Source: Eulemur rufifrons (lineage: Eukaryota > Chordata > Mammalia > Primates > Lemuridae). From it: 64,000 nt of DNA. The notes beneath the pieces were generated by a model that was not told where the DNA came from, made no database searches, and worked only from the letters and a program-made list of their open reading frames with translations. Positions 1 through 12,960 of this stretch are shown in pieces. Position 1 is the stretch's first letter; each line of letters opens with the position of its first letter. A program made the translations under genes and the position numbers. The stretch covers positions 78,999,114-79,063,113 of the forward strand of contig NC_090984.1 in the NCBI RefSeq assembly GCF_041146395.1, written 5' to 3'.

Positions 1-1708
1 CATTTCATTTGGGAGAGCTTGTTTGTTTTCATGGATTTCTCTCTGTTTCATATATTGATAATACAAATTCTCACTTTATCCCATGGTTCTTCTAGGATAT
101 GTTTGAACCCTATTTCTATATCACAAAGTTCTTTCAAACTTCCAGACTTAAGTACCATTTATTTCTTGACTTGACTAATAGTTAATTATCAATACATCGG
201 ATCTGCTAGTTAAAAACCATAGAGTGTTGTTTGTTTCATGGTTTCCTCTTGTCCATTGCTTCAAACAGCCATCAATTCTGTTATTTCTTTATCAAAAATG
301 TGGCTCACATCTGCTTATTTCTTTTCATTTCCATAAGCAGATGTATCAGTAGAAGTCATCATTTTCTCTTCTTGTGACAGCATCCTTAAGTGGTCTCTGT
401 CACTAGTTTCATTCTTCCAGGTTTCTTACTACCCTGTCAAGGTTTATCATCATAAACACAATTTTGTTCATGCCACTATGAAGGCTACAGACCTCAATGA
501 GAGTGCTCATTATATATTAACACTTTAATAATAATAAAAAAAACAAAAAAAAATAGTCTCATGGATTTGTTAAGTAAATCCTGCAACAAAATAGACTATG
601 GCACAGATTTTTAAAATGATGATATAATAGACCTATATTTATTGATAAAGACATTTATACTGTTAAACAAGAAGAGCATGTTAGTGAATAGTATAAATAG
701 TATAAATACTATTATTAAGTAAAACATGTTATTGTGCGGTATGAACAGTTGTATCTAATTTTTATATTAAGTAAGTAGATTTTACTCTCTCACTCACAAA
801 AGTATCTATGTGAGATGACAGATATGTTAATTTGTTTCACTATAGTAACCATTTTACTGTCTATATGTAGCCTATAACATCATGTTGTAATCCTCAAATA
901 TACATAATAAAATTCATTTACTTTTTTATTTTTAATTATTATGGGCACATAATAGTTGTGTATATATATAGGGGACATGTTATGCTTTGATACAGTATGA
1001 ATTAATCAAATCAGGGTAAGGGAGAATATATATGTTCCATCTTTATATTGTTAGTATCCACCAGCTATCTCTCACATAATAGGAACTCGGTCAACACTTT
1101 ACACCTAATTTATAAATTAATCTAATGAAGCAGTTGAACAATGATTTAGGAAAGAGAAGGAGATTAAATCTGGGAAAATCTAGAGAGAAAGAAAGCCTAG
1201 AAGGAACTACACCAAAACATTAACAGTGGATCTAAGTGTGGGATTATTGGTAAATTTTACTTTATTTTTATATATTCCCCTCATTTTTTATGTTTTTGGT
1301 AATATATGCAGTTTGTATTAACATATTACAGGTTCCAAGAAGCTCAGAGAAAGTTAAAATATGAATTTATTCTATTTTCAAAATTCATTCAGTGAAAACT
1401 CCATATTTAGTAACACAAATATTTCACTCTGGAGATGGTGTTCTGAAAACACAGACTGAGAAATGCTCCTGTAGAATCTCTCACTCCTGTAAACATTCAT
1501 TTACCTGAAGTTTCACCAGCTTGTTAACCTCAGTGCCCTTGAACAAACCATTCTTTTCCATGTTCATAGTGTGTGGACCTTGCTGGCTTCTAGCACCCTT
1601 TGCCTGTCCCATGTGTTAAAACTCAAATGTTGTTACTTTGGTAATAACTTTGCCTACCCCCAGGCTGATCTGGTTACTCACCCTTCTTGACCACATACGA
1701 TGTTGTAT
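1..1708. other. Intronic DNA, nothing recognised
   Basis: AT-rich sequence with short A and TA runs (535-552, 960-970). I see no exon, RNA gene or clear repeat. Confidence 0.5.
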
Positions 1709-1724
1709 GTTATATGACAATCTG
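1709..1724. repeat. Target-site duplication of the 5S insertion, left copy
   Basis: Sixteen bases, identical to 1811-1826, directly abutting the 3'-truncated end of the 5S-derived segment. Confidence 0.93.
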
Positions 1725-1810
1725 CCATCCAAGTACTAACCAGGCCCGACCCTGCTTAGCTTCCCAGATCAGACAAGATCGGGCGCGTTCAGGGTGGTAT
1801 GGGCGTAGAC
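1725..1810 (-). pseudogene. 3'-truncated, tailless 5S rRNA retropseudogene
   Basis: Read on the minus strand, 1810 down to 1725 matches mammalian 5S rRNA nucleotides 1 to 86, with three mismatches that I counted against the remembered 5S sequence. It stops exactly after GGATGG, so the last third of 5S is missing, including most of the C box of the internal promoter. It is flanked by perfect 16-bp direct repeats, GTTATATGACAATCTG, at 1709-1724 and 1811-1826, and has no poly(A) tail. The direct repeats indicate insertion by target-primed reverse transcription. It is unlikely to be transcribed because the internal promoter is incomplete. Confidence 0.93.
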
Positions 1811-1826
1811 GTTATATGACAATCTG
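1811..1826. repeat. Target-site duplication of the 5S insertion, right copy
   Basis: Identical to 1709-1724 and directly abutting nucleotide 1 of the 5S-derived segment. Confidence 0.93.
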
Positions 1827-4555
1827 TCCTGTGGCTTTGCCTGTATTTTCTTCCATGTCTATATCCCTGAGCAGACAGCTCCTTGAGAGTAAAGTGTCTT
1901 ATTCTATCTCTAAAGCCTAGTGCCTTCTTGTCCTGCTTGGTGTAGATCAGGAAATTGTGAAATAATTGATAAAGGAAGAAAGGCAGACGGGGAGAGGAGA
2001 GTAGGAATGAAGGAAGATAAAAGCTATGAATATAACAGATAATAGAAATAAACATAATATATATAAATCATGCACATTTTAGGAAAAAAGTGATAAATAA
2101 TAATGAAATACAGTAATTCTACAATGACTAGCTAATACAAATAGCAGAATCTGATGCAAAATACATTAAATTAGGGTAGATTTCTCACACAGATCTTGAG
2201 AGGTGTGGGGTGTATGCGAAAGTTAAGAATCAAGAAAGGACTCTCTCAGTTTTCTTTTTCCTTTCATTTAAAGGTTTAGATAGATAAACTGTGAATTAAA
2301 TTTGTTAAAAAAACACACGGAGGGAAGAGGCAATTTGAAGACATGCAATTTAATTTTATCATGATGGTTTTTATGTCTTTAATAAAAGCATTTTTCCTTA
2401 AAATGTTGTCTGATAAAGGTAATATATCAAATTAAGCACAAAAATTTGAAATGTCTGCACCTTGTGAGATGCACATTTATTCAATGTACTTGCTATCAAA
2501 AGTCCCTCCTAATAAAAATACGTACATTCTCTGACATATAGTTTATACCCAGCCCTTTGATTTTTTTTCTTGTCTGAAATGCTACTGTAGAAGATGCTAT
2601 AATCAGAGAAACTTGAAAACATGTGACACCAAAGTTTCTCATTCCAAATATAGATAGACAAACAACTTGAACAATTGGTTTTCTGTCAACTTTTACATTA
2701 AATCCTGTAAAATTAAACAAATATAGAGAAAGAATATATTTTCATTTCTTCATTGGGAAGGAAGCTGAGGAAATTTAATCTTTAGTCTTTACATGGACAA
2801 TGGTTTGTTTTCCTTATTCAAAAGAATGCAGGGAAAGTTTAGTTCATCTGAACTTTGTAAGAGTATATCATGCTATCTGAAACAAAGACATCAAAATATG
2901 CTTTTTAGGGTATATAACTATTTACAGTGTACTTTAATAGCAGCTATTGAAACAAAAGATATATTTCTTTCAACATAAAACTCATAAGAAACAAAGCAAT
3001 AACTAGAATTTTCTCCAGAAGGACAACCAGACTCATATTTTCAAGAATCTTAAAATTAACATGGCACTAATTTAATTGTGCTTGAATTTGAGGGGGAAAT
3101 AGTTTACAACAGATATGTGTGTTCTAGAGTAGAATGACTAATCTGTACTTAAAATATAAACAAATAAATAAGACTTCAAAGAAATTCTGTGTTTATGAAA
3201 GTGAGTCCTATAGGCCAGAATCCAGGAATTCTTATGCTACCCAGATATAAACAAACGTAAAAAAGTAAGATTGAAGTAAATAGTCAATTTTTAGATGTAA
3301 GTGATCTAAATGAACGAAATCTATTGTGTGTGTATTTGTACTTTTTTTTCCAAAACAACAGGAGGGTCAAAAAAATTTACTGTAGATTTGATGTGAGTTT
3401 TATCAGTGATCTGAGTGAGACTTAGAACATAAGCAATATCCTTATTTCAGAGCATAGTTTTAAAGGAAGTATATTCTATCACACTCGAGTGCTTTCTCAC
3501 TATATATGTCAGCAGTTCTCAATATCGTCTTTGCTAGCACATTTACAGATTAGCTTCATAATCTGTACATGCACATGGATATACTCAGGAGACATGCACA
3601 TGGATATACTCAGATTTTGAAGTTTTCAGAAATCACAAAGTAATTTTACATGGAAGCAAAGAATTAAATAATTTGTAATTGTAATAATTGTCAATGACAC
3701 ATCAGTAGTGACATCTCACAATGGAATATTTAAAATAAGCCCTTGGTTGAGTGAAATTGTCATCATGTTTGTTGTAATTCCACTCATTTCTCTTCCACTC
3801 AGGGAAGTATATTCAGTGTGTTAATAATGTGATGACCATAATCTATATTTTATAACCTCCATGCATTAATATTAGAAACATTCTAATTACCACATATCTC
3901 ATAGCTGATTTGAACACAGCATTAAGATTTGGAATAATTGCCTTAATATAAAAAAATTATAAGAACACAATGTGCAATGTCCATAGGAAAATATTCATAC
4001 GATGACATAAGACAAATTTGAGAATTCCCTTCAGTTTAAGAACAATTCCAAGTCCCAATCATACTTTTTAAACTAATACATTTGACTTATTTCCAGAATG
4101 ATTAATAATTATGTGTCAATTAAAAAATATAATAAGTTGTGCTTGAAAGATGTTTATGCTGACAAAAGAAATCCAATATGCCAAAGATTCCTCACTTATT
4201 AATGGACCTGCTGATATGCGCTTCCTTTGAGAGATACCGAATAATAATATATACACTGTTTGAGGGGAGGCAGCAGAACTAAAGCTCATTTCTGATTAAA
4301 GGAATAAAGGTTGCTACTGAATACTTACTAGAAACAATTTCTAGTTTATAAAAATGTAGAGAAAATATGGTTAATTATATGATACACAGCCCCTAGAATT
4401 TTTTTTGCAGTTGTTTTAAAATATACAGAACTTCCCTGAGCCAATGGTTAATATAATATTATATTGTATTGGCACATTTCCTTCTGGATTATCTTTCCCT
4501 TTATAAATGAATTACTGAAATCTGATTGACTAATGTCCTTTTCTCCTCCTAAAAA
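1827..4555. other. Intronic DNA with a weak L2-like scrap and a short tandem duplication
   Basis: Bases 1840-1950 resemble an L2 3' end (a CTCCTTGAGAG-like phrase) into which the 5S copy may have landed. The rest is unrecognised AT-rich sequence apart from the 25-bp-period duplication at 3567-3613. Confidence 0.35.
3567..3613. repeat. Local tandem duplication, 25-bp period
   Basis: A 22-bp block starting ACATGCACATGG occurs at 3567-3588 and again, identical, at 3592-3613, separated by GAG. Confidence 0.9.
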
Positions 4556-4559
4556 AATT

Positions 4560-5130
4560 GTATTTACCATTTCTGAATTAATCTTTTTTTAAAAATTATG
4601 TCACTCTATCATTCAAATTATCTATAGTGGCTTAACATTTTCCAGAAAAGAAGACCTAAATCCCATTGCTTGTTTTTCATCTTACCTGAAAAACCTTAAT
4701 AAGTCATAGTGCTTCCATGAAAAGCTCGCTGTTCAACTGAGATAGCCCTTTTGATCTGCTTAACACACTTGGCTTGCACCCAGCTTCTTTCCTTCCTTCC
4801 TTCTCTCTGGGAATGAATGCTACACCACTATACCTATCCATTGATACCTATCAACTGATCCTTTAAGGCTCAGTTTAAATTTTCTGTTCTATTTAGTCTT
4901 GCCTGATATCTGTATCTTTAATTCATCTTCCATGTCTCTGATTTAGAGCATGTCCAATTTATTCTACAGGTGTCGTGAGAAAATGTGCACTTCCTTACAT
5001 ATGTAGTTGTGATGTTCTGACGGCAGCATCAGAGGTTTTCTATTTCCTCAGTAGCTCCCACATCATGCAAAATTTTAACGTATTTTAGAGGTGCTTAATA
5101 AATTCTTAATTGATTGATGGAGCACCAATC
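4560..5130 (+). mobile_element. L2 LINE remnant, 3' end
   Basis: A decayed L2-like 3' region ending in TAGAGGTGCTTAATAAATTC, which resembles the L2 terminus. The preceding bases are pyrimidine-rich L2-type 3' sequence. Boundaries are approximate. Confidence 0.5.
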
Positions 5131-7446
5131 AAGGTTACTAAGCAACCAAAGTAAAAAAAAGTATTGATGAATAATCACCTCTTGATTATCCAAGGCTTAA
5201 TTATAAATCATACAAATTTCAAGATCATTTTTCACACATGAACTCTTTTCTATTTTTAATTTTTATAATCCACAGAAAAACAATAGATGTTTATAATGTT
5301 AGCACTGGATTTGGATACAGTAATGATAAAAGGATGTAAAAATTAATGCACTGAAATATTGGAAGCATTTGGTAATACTGAGTAATTTGTTCATTTTGTG
5401 ACTTTCCTCAATTAGCAGTAAAGAAAAGGCTAGCTCGCTCTACAATAGACTGTCTATGTGGATGCATATTCTAAGACTTGTATTACTTACAATCCTGTGG
5501 GTAATTCATATATGAAACAAGCACTTATTTATAAATATATCTTCACACCAGATGGTATGCCTACTGTTTTTGTCCATGATATGAATAAGCATAATACATC
5601 TCTTACCATACTCTGTAAATAAAAACTGCCTTTTCTTTTGCACTGACACATACTTTTAAGTACCTCATCCATAATAAATCAGGAGATGCTAACATAAAAG
5701 GATTGACAATGTTTTACAACTCTAGCACTAGAACAGGAAGAAAGTCCACATTAAAAAAAATCACGAGGTTAAAATATCACAGCTTTTGCATTTGGGAATT
5801 CTAAGGAAAAATGTCCATGCCTACATACACATACACAATGCTTATTTTTCAAAGAGTTGAGGAAATCTTATTAGAATGGCATTGTTAGTTATTTGCAACA
5901 TATGGGGAGAGGCAGGTTCCTGGAGGGTAGCAACTCTAAAGGGCTTGGTATGGAGGATGGAGGACATGCAGTGCCATTCAATCAGGAAAATAGGTCTGGC
6001 AGGCAAAATGACTGTGGCTGTTCCAACTTCCCTCTCCCAGCAGGTGTTGCTATGGCACAAGAATAGTCTCTGAGGGATTCGCTAGAACACAAAGTGTAAG
6101 ATGAAAGAACAAAATAGAAAATCATTCTCTGTGTAGCGTTCATATTCTCCCTGCAACTCAAGCTACAAGACCCGTTGCAAATAAACACAGGTTCTATTCT
6201 TGCTGTCTCATGAACTGATAAGTGAATGTGGGACTTAGGCTAAGATTGCTTAGATACTAGTTTGGCTAAGTTTTTAAGTACTTTGAATTTTTATGATCGT
6301 CCCCTAATTTGGTTTTCTAACTTGAACTTATAATAAAGTATTTTCTAGATTCATTAAAGTAAATCTCTACTAACAAGATGATTTTCTACTAATCTCTTTG
6401 GAGCATGAAAGCTTACCATTTTTTTCTTTTTTTAACCTCCTGAAATACATAAATGAATGATGGCCACTGATTAATTGTGTAAAGTCTCACACATGGAAAA
6501 TGTTTTTTTCCGAAACAACTAAGTAAAGAAATGGGAGCAAGATATCTCAGCTTGCTCGTGACTCAATTATTTAAAAATTTTAGCAAGCAAAGACTATGGA
6601 TTAAACTGAGAATGTTGGGAGAAATATGGACTTTACCAAAGAAGTACTTACTTTTTTTTTTTTTTCCTATAATAAGAAAGGGGGTGCTATAGGAGTCAAA
6701 GCATCAAATAAGCAGTAAGATATTTAATTATTAAGATATAAATAGGTCATGAATGAAGAAATAATCAACCTATAAACATTTCTGAGAACTAGGGATCAAT
6801 TCCTCAATTTAACCCCCTTAATCAAATTTCATTTCACGTTTGGTATATTTTAAAAAGAAATGCATAGTAAATCTGGAAAATTATAGTTATTTGAGTATAA
6901 GTAATTGATTAGGAACTTTAACTTTAAAATTTGAATACTGCACTTTAAACAGTATATTATACAAACTAAAGATAACAGGCAAGAAAGAGTTCTATAGTTA
7001 AAAAGTTAGCTAAGATTCCTAAACTCCTACAACTTATAGTCCATACTATATTTGCATCCTTGCCTACTTGCTCTTAAAAAATAGCACCGTGATTTATCCA
7101 AATACATTTATGTCTGTATAAATAATTATCCTTTAAATTAGTAGCAAGCATTCTGGGAGTAACAAAGGCAGACCACATATATTAAAACTTGTACCCTCTG
7201 CTAGAGCTAATAATAATTTATTTTAACACACATTTTTGAGCCCCTTTCATAGGCAAATATGCTTGAGACTGGGGGCAAGAGAGATAAATTAGGCCACTCA
7301 CTACCCTCAGGAATTACACTATGCAATATGAAAACTGATAAATATGGAGGCTTCTTAGTAGCTAGTAATTACAATTATTTCTAAATTAAAGGGCCTTTTA
7401 AAAAATAAACAGAGTTTGGAAGAGTTGTAATTATATAATACTAGAA
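5131..7446. other. Intronic DNA, nothing recognised
   Basis: AT-rich sequence with a T run at 6650-6665. The overlapping open frames on both strands at 5842-6188 have no splice signals or family resemblance that I can see. Confidence 0.45.
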
Positions 7447-7590
7447 ATTTGATTTAGGCTCAAGGTCTAATCCACATACTAGCTGTATAGTCTTGGCAAT
7501 GGGATGTCTTTGTTTCAGTGTTCTCATCGGCAAATTAGGCTGATGAAAAGAAGAATGTAATGAGAATTTAAAGATACAATAGCACAATGC
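7447..7590 (+). mobile_element. MIR SINE remnant
   Basis: MIR core-type phrases in the expected order: ACTAGCTGTATAGTCTTGG, then a T-rich segment, then CAAATTAGGCTGATGA. This matches the 'tag-ctg-tgtgacc ... tgtaaaatgggg' layout of MIR, heavily decayed. Confidence 0.55.
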
Positions 7591-7647
7591 ACATGAGAGT
7601 GTCCTCCAAACTATAATGCAATTTGAGTTTTGTAATTTAAAGAACAA

Positions 7648-7830
7648 GGCTTGGGTGTGGCTGCATAGATTCAGATCCAACCTCTATCATCTTCTAGCTG
7701 GGTGACCTTGAAAGTTATCTAGTCTGAATGTTTCAGTTTACAACAAAGTGAGCATAATAGTGTCTATTTTACGTTTTTAAACATACATAAGATCCTAAGC
7801 ACCAGGCATAAACACTTAATATATGCTACT
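7648..7830 (+). mobile_element. MIR SINE remnant, second copy
   Basis: Contains CTAGCTGGGTGACCTTG at its core, an eroded TGTAAAATG-equivalent, and the 3' phrase AGCACCAGGCATAAACACTT. It follows the first MIR in the same orientation after about 60 bp. Confidence 0.7.
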
Positions 7831-9440
7831 TAGTTATTATGTTTTCTTATCATTGCCCTTTTTTGTGTGATACCAATAACCATACTTTATTATTATGCAT
7901 AGATATCTATACTGAGGGCATTGATTTTGTTTTATTCCTACATGTGATGTCTCAAATACTGAGGATGGATATACATAGAGTAAAACAAATATTTATAAAA
8001 TTAAAATACATAAATATATTTATATATAAAAATAAATTTAATTGTCATTGTCAATTGTCCAGGAGATATATAAACATTTTAGATGAGGACATTATTTGGA
8101 AAAATTGACATTTTGGAAAGAATAGTAATGAACCTTTCTAATCTGAACAGTTAAAGGCATTCCCCAAAGCTATTCAAGGAAAGAAGGTTGCATCTGTTTG
8201 CCATTAGACATAATAATTTGATCTGTATGTTTGGTTATTATCATAAAATGGCACATAATACAGATATCCTAGCCCTCATTCCATTTATATGAAGTAATGA
8301 GGTTTGGACATCCCTAAATGCATCTATTCCTCCCTTACGAGGCTAACAAAATGTCAGTGCTGTCCATTTTCACAAAGGTCAGGGTGTTGCCATGAAAACC
8401 AGGGACCAGTAAGTTAAAAAGAGCTGTCTGATCACGTTAATTATGTTATTACTTTCCTGTGGATAAAGGAATTCTAAATTAAAAGGAATATAAGCTATAA
8501 ATTATATATCAAATGCATATTAGGAAAGCATAGAAAAAGAAAGATGCTTTAAAGCAATTCACAGCTTATTTTACTTTCTAGAGAAACTGTTGCTCGGTGG
8601 TAAACTCTTCAATGCAGATGGCTAAAAAAAAATCAATTTACTTCTACAACAAAAAGGCTATTTGTCTCCTTGTAGAACCCATGTGACATTGGTAGTCCTC
8701 TTATAAATGATCATTGTAGACAATGCCTGTGGTTTACAAATTCCATAATTACACCACCAATTGTGTACCACTGAGTATGCCTTATCCTGGGGAAATAAAC
8801 ACCACTGACACCTTAATAAACATATTGATATAAAATGAAGCTGGCTCTTTCATGCTTTGTTAAGAGCAAAATGAAACAACCTGTGAACACAGTGTTCCAT
8901 CAGTGGATCATGGTCACGTGTTCTTTAGAGCAAATAAGATTTAATTAACACATTCATTAGCAGATAACTGGTCAATTAAAAAATAGGAGGAGGGTTTTCT
9001 TATAACACATGAAGACTTTATTAACATATACTCTACAGATGCATGATTGCATTTTATGATCCATTCTGCTTGTCTGTAGAAGTATAAAATGCTACATTAA
9101 AATATGGACCTAATTTTAAAACCACATAAAAACCTATATAATGTCATTGATTGGAATGATATATAACTCATTCTGAGCTAATATGTGAATGTGAATAGAG
9201 TTCAGTACCATTTTATTAACATGGTTTTACGTTGCATTTTATTTCCAAGGAAGGACATTTCTGTTTAAATGTCAACTAAATATATTTTGTTTACAAGTTT
9301 TATTTAGATAGACTTGGCAAAAGTGGACTACTTATGTTTCATTTATAGTGGACTATAATTCATGCTAAATGCTTTTTAGACACAGACACTTAAACTGCTT
9401 GTCATTGTATTATTTTTACTTCACATATTTAAATTATCAG
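7831..9440. other. Intronic DNA, nothing recognised
   Basis: AT-rich sequence. The frame at 7839-8108 begins in MIR-flanking sequence and has no coding character that I can support. Confidence 0.45.
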
Positions 9441-9444
9441 CATA

Positions 9445-9768
9445 CAGTTCTTCCTAGGTATTCATGGGTGGGGAGTGGGAAATTGGTTTTAGGACTGCTA
9501 CAGAAACCAAAATCTGTAGATTTTCAAGTCCCTTTTATAAAATGCACAATATTCTCATATAACCTACACTCATCCTCCTATGTACTTTAAATCATTTCTA
9601 GATTATTTATAATACCTGATAAAATGTCAAACTATATAAACAGTTGTTATACTGTTTTTAAATTTACTTTTATTGCACTATTATTTTTATTTTATTTTTA
9701 TCAAATATTTTCAGTACGTGTGGTTGGTTGACTTTGTGAATGTGGATGCCTGGATACAGAAGGCTGAC
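9445..9768. mobile_element. MER2-type (Tigger-like) DNA transposon
   Basis: A 324-bp non-autonomous element flanked by TA (9443-9444 and 9769-9770), the expected Tc1/mariner target duplication. Internal phrases match remembered MER2: GGTATTCATGGGTGGGG, ATATAACCTACACTCATCC, TTAAATCATTTCTAGATTA and GTGGTTGGTTGACT. The terminal inverted repeats are eroded: CAGTTCTTCC on the left, GAAGGCTGAC on the right. It has no transposase frame. Confidence 0.85.
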
Positions 9769-10204
9769 TATATTTCATATTGTACATAGAAATTTTTTTA
9801 AAGTGCAATGACATACTTCTTATTCTACATATTTTTATTCTAGTCATTATTGCTCACAGAACAATAAAAACTATAAAACCTGGGAAGTTCTGATTCCTTT
9901 ACACGTCATGTACTTAAGAGGAGTCTGCTGTTCTCAATTCCTCCCCCTTCCTTGCAAATCAGTGTTCTGTACCCTTTTCTAAAGTTTCCAGTCCTGATCC
10001 TAAGCTTCTTCTTGGGCTGACTTTCACCTAGAAGGACTTCTCAGGCTCCAGTCTCTTAGTCAAAGAGGTCAGAAGGCAGACACAATGTGATTTGAGGTTT
10101 CTGAGATGGATTCACTCAGCAAAAGTACAATTCTCACAGTATATCTCTGGAGGCTGAAATCTCATTACTTGCACTCATTCCATTGAGAGTCTGTGTGTTT
10201 TGTG

Positions 10205-10430
10205 TAAAGAACCCAGGTTCTGCAGCCGGAATTGACCTATGTTCAGCACCTTATCTCACTACTCAGTAACTGTGAGGCCTACAAAATTTTCCTATGCATT
10301 CTAAAGCCCAAGTGTCTCTTAGGTAAAATGAGTGAAATCACAGTACCTACTATAAATGGTGTCCTCCTGAGGATTCGATGCAGTGCCAATTGTAAACTGT
10401 TTAGCCTAGCAACTAGACTATAACAAATAT
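10205..10430 (+). mobile_element. MIR SINE remnant
   Basis: A MIR head-to-tail layout with AACCCAGGTTCTGCAGCC, ACTACTCAGTAACTGTGAGG, TAGGTAAAATGAGTGAAATC and CTGAGGATTCGATGCAGTGC in consensus order. The frame at 10232-10423 lies wholly inside it and is not a gene. Confidence 0.7.
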
Positions 10431-12647
10431 TCCAAACACTTTAGTTTTTCTGTGTGTGTGTAAATAGGTATTCTATGTCAGATGGTCTGTAAATTACTTT
10501 GAAATACTTCAGCGTATGGCAATGCTTTTGTTTCTTAAATTGAGTGTGAACATGTATGTTCACTATTTAAACTGCATGCTTACAATTCATGCATTTTTCT
10601 ATGTTTTTGTTATGCTACTATAAAAGATTTAAAAAAATACTCACCATAAACAATGTGATCTCTATTTGTGTACTGTAAGTTTTAATGTATATACTAGGGG
10701 TGCTGTTAATATTTAAATTATGCTACTCAGGAGTACACACTCCCATTGCAGTTAGGTGGCAATTTAAAGACACAAGCCATGGGTCCACTGTTTTCAGGCA
10801 GCTAGGACAAGACAAGTATTATTATCTTGAGTTGTACCAGAGGAATTTAAACCTAACTTAATATTGAAAATGGTCTTCTTTGGAAAAATGAATACTATTT
10901 AAAGCTACGTGCATTGGTTAGAATAGGTAAGACCGCTCCTAACTTTTGTGAGACTGGCAAGCAGAACTTAACATCCTAATACTCTCTGGAGTGACAGTCT
11001 TGGACTAGGTCCCTGAAAATCTTGTGTCCCACCATCAACAAGTATGTGGTCACATGATCCAACCCGAATGTTACCTGAAACCTTTCTAGACTATTTCAAC
11101 ACCTGTCTACAGTGACCTTTTCATGTAAGGCCTTTGTAAAAGGGGTGCGACTGAATATCAGAATTGTCTGAGATAGTAAAGGGAAATATCCATTTAATAT
11201 AAGACTCCAATGCATGGTGCAAGCTCTCGTACTGGATTTGGAATCTGAGATTTTACACTTGAGTCAGGATAGCTGTAGGAAGTGAACATAGCGTCTAAGC
11301 TCTTGGGTCCCATTTCCTTCTTTATAAAATAAAAGATACTAGATAATCTACAAGCACCTTCTATGTCATTAACTATGCTTATAATTAAGATATTTATGAA
11401 TCTTTTTAAAATATTTTATGAAATAGATATCTGTGGACATGCCCCAATAATCTTTTATTTTTATTTTAAAATAGATATGTAGAGCACATAGATATTCCAT
11501 AATGGCACCACCAAAATCCCAATTTAATAACTTTCTAAATTTTCCTAATTTCCTTTTCAAACCTCACAGATATCCAACTATGAGGGGTGAAAAATGAAAA
11601 GATTATGAAAATGAGTGAGGTCCTTTTAACACTGAAAAGATATTTATTTTCAAGCAGATTTTTTTGGAAAAGTTCTTTGTACTAATCATAGTTCTAGTTT
11701 CTAATTTGGAATCCTGGAAAGAAATAGCTTTGATGTAAGAACTCCAAACTGTAAAATGAAACTTAAAGACACTACATATAAGTTAAATCACTATAATAAC
11801 TGTTCTCTCTGATGCTGGGAAATCTAGGGTTCTAGAGTTTTTGCTATCACGTGGAACAAAATGGTGATCAAACTGTTAGTCTATGAATCCAATCACCATG
11901 GACACTTCTATTTATTTCTCTGTTCACCAATTGCTAATGGTAGGTTGTGAACATAAATTGTGAACGTAAAAATCTGAAGTGTGATCATAATTACATAAGT
12001 AGTGAACATAATACCAGTTCCCATACTTCTATCTTCTCTTGTTAAAAAAATGCCAGGGTTGGTCATGGTATTATAGCTTTAAAATAATATACTCTAATTT
12101 ATAGTCCATTCTTAGCTATAAATCCGATGGAAACATTTCTTCTTTATCAGTTAATGGAGATATTTGTCACAAGCCTTCCTTTAACTCTAGTAAATTATTG
12201 CTACTGCTTATAATTTTAAATGCAAATCATGAAACTAACAGATGATTTTCTGTTCTCATTGGAGAAATCTATACCCAGTCATTTAAAATTCATAAAGTTT
12301 CTATGTCCCCATTGCTTGCACTAGAACAGGATGAAGGGTATAGAAGGCATAAATCAGGTTTACTTTCTTCTCATTGATCTACTCTTATTTTAATATAATC
12401 TGGGAATTTCAAAAAGTGTTTAATTTTACCAAGTGAAGAAAGGCCTCAAAATATGGGAGAGTTATTAAGCAAAAGCTAATTAACCACTGTTGTACTATAA
12501 ATTGAAACATGGAACCTTTGTTCTAATATTTGTGGGAAAAAGTATTTTGCTATTTTAATATAATCACTGGAGGAAAATTTTAAATCTAATGTTCTTTCCA
12601 TAATTATACAGATCCAATTTTACATGAGAAGATTCTAATATAAAAAC
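10431..12647. other. Intronic DNA with one weak MIR-like stretch
   Basis: Bases 11225-11360 are weakly MIR-like, plus orientation (a TAGCTGTAGGAAG-type core, then CCCATTTCCTTCTTTATAAAATAAAAG). The remainder is unrecognised. Confidence 0.4.
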
Positions 12648-12656
12648 ATGATTAAT

Positions 12657-12951
12657 GGCAGGGCACAGTGGCTCATGCCTGTAATCTCAGCACTTTAGGA
12701 GGCCAAGATGAGAAGGTCACTTGAGGACAGGAATTCAAGACCAGTCTGGGCTACATAGTAAGATCCTGTCTCTGCAAAAAATAAGAAAAATTAGCAGGGC
12801 ATGGTGGCACAACCTTGTAGTTTCAGCTACTCCGTAGGAAGGGGTGGGAGGATCACTGGAGCACAGGCGTTTGAGGCTGTAGTGAGGTGTGATTGCACCA
12901 CTGCACTCCAGCCTGGCTGACAGAGTGAGACCCTGATTCTTTAAAAAAAAA
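12657..12951 (+). mobile_element. Old Alu SINE (AluJ-like)
   Basis: A dimeric Alu with the left arm starting GGCAGGGCACAGTGGCTCAT, a central A-rich linker near 12775-12790, the right arm GCAGGGCATGGTGGCAC, and the ending CTGCACTCCAGCCTGGCTGA plus a short A tail at 12943-12951. It lacks the extra segment of the strepsirrhine Alus elsewhere in the window and is more diverged. Imperfect 9-bp flanking repeats: ATGATTAAT at 12648-12656 and ATGATTGAT at 12952-12960. Confidence 0.95.
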
Positions 12952-12960
12952 ATGATTGAT

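Noticed and set aside
1687..1920. Small plus-strand frame of 77 codons spanning the 5S copy
   Set aside because: It reads through the 5S retropseudogene and both target duplications, so it arose by insertion and is not a gene.
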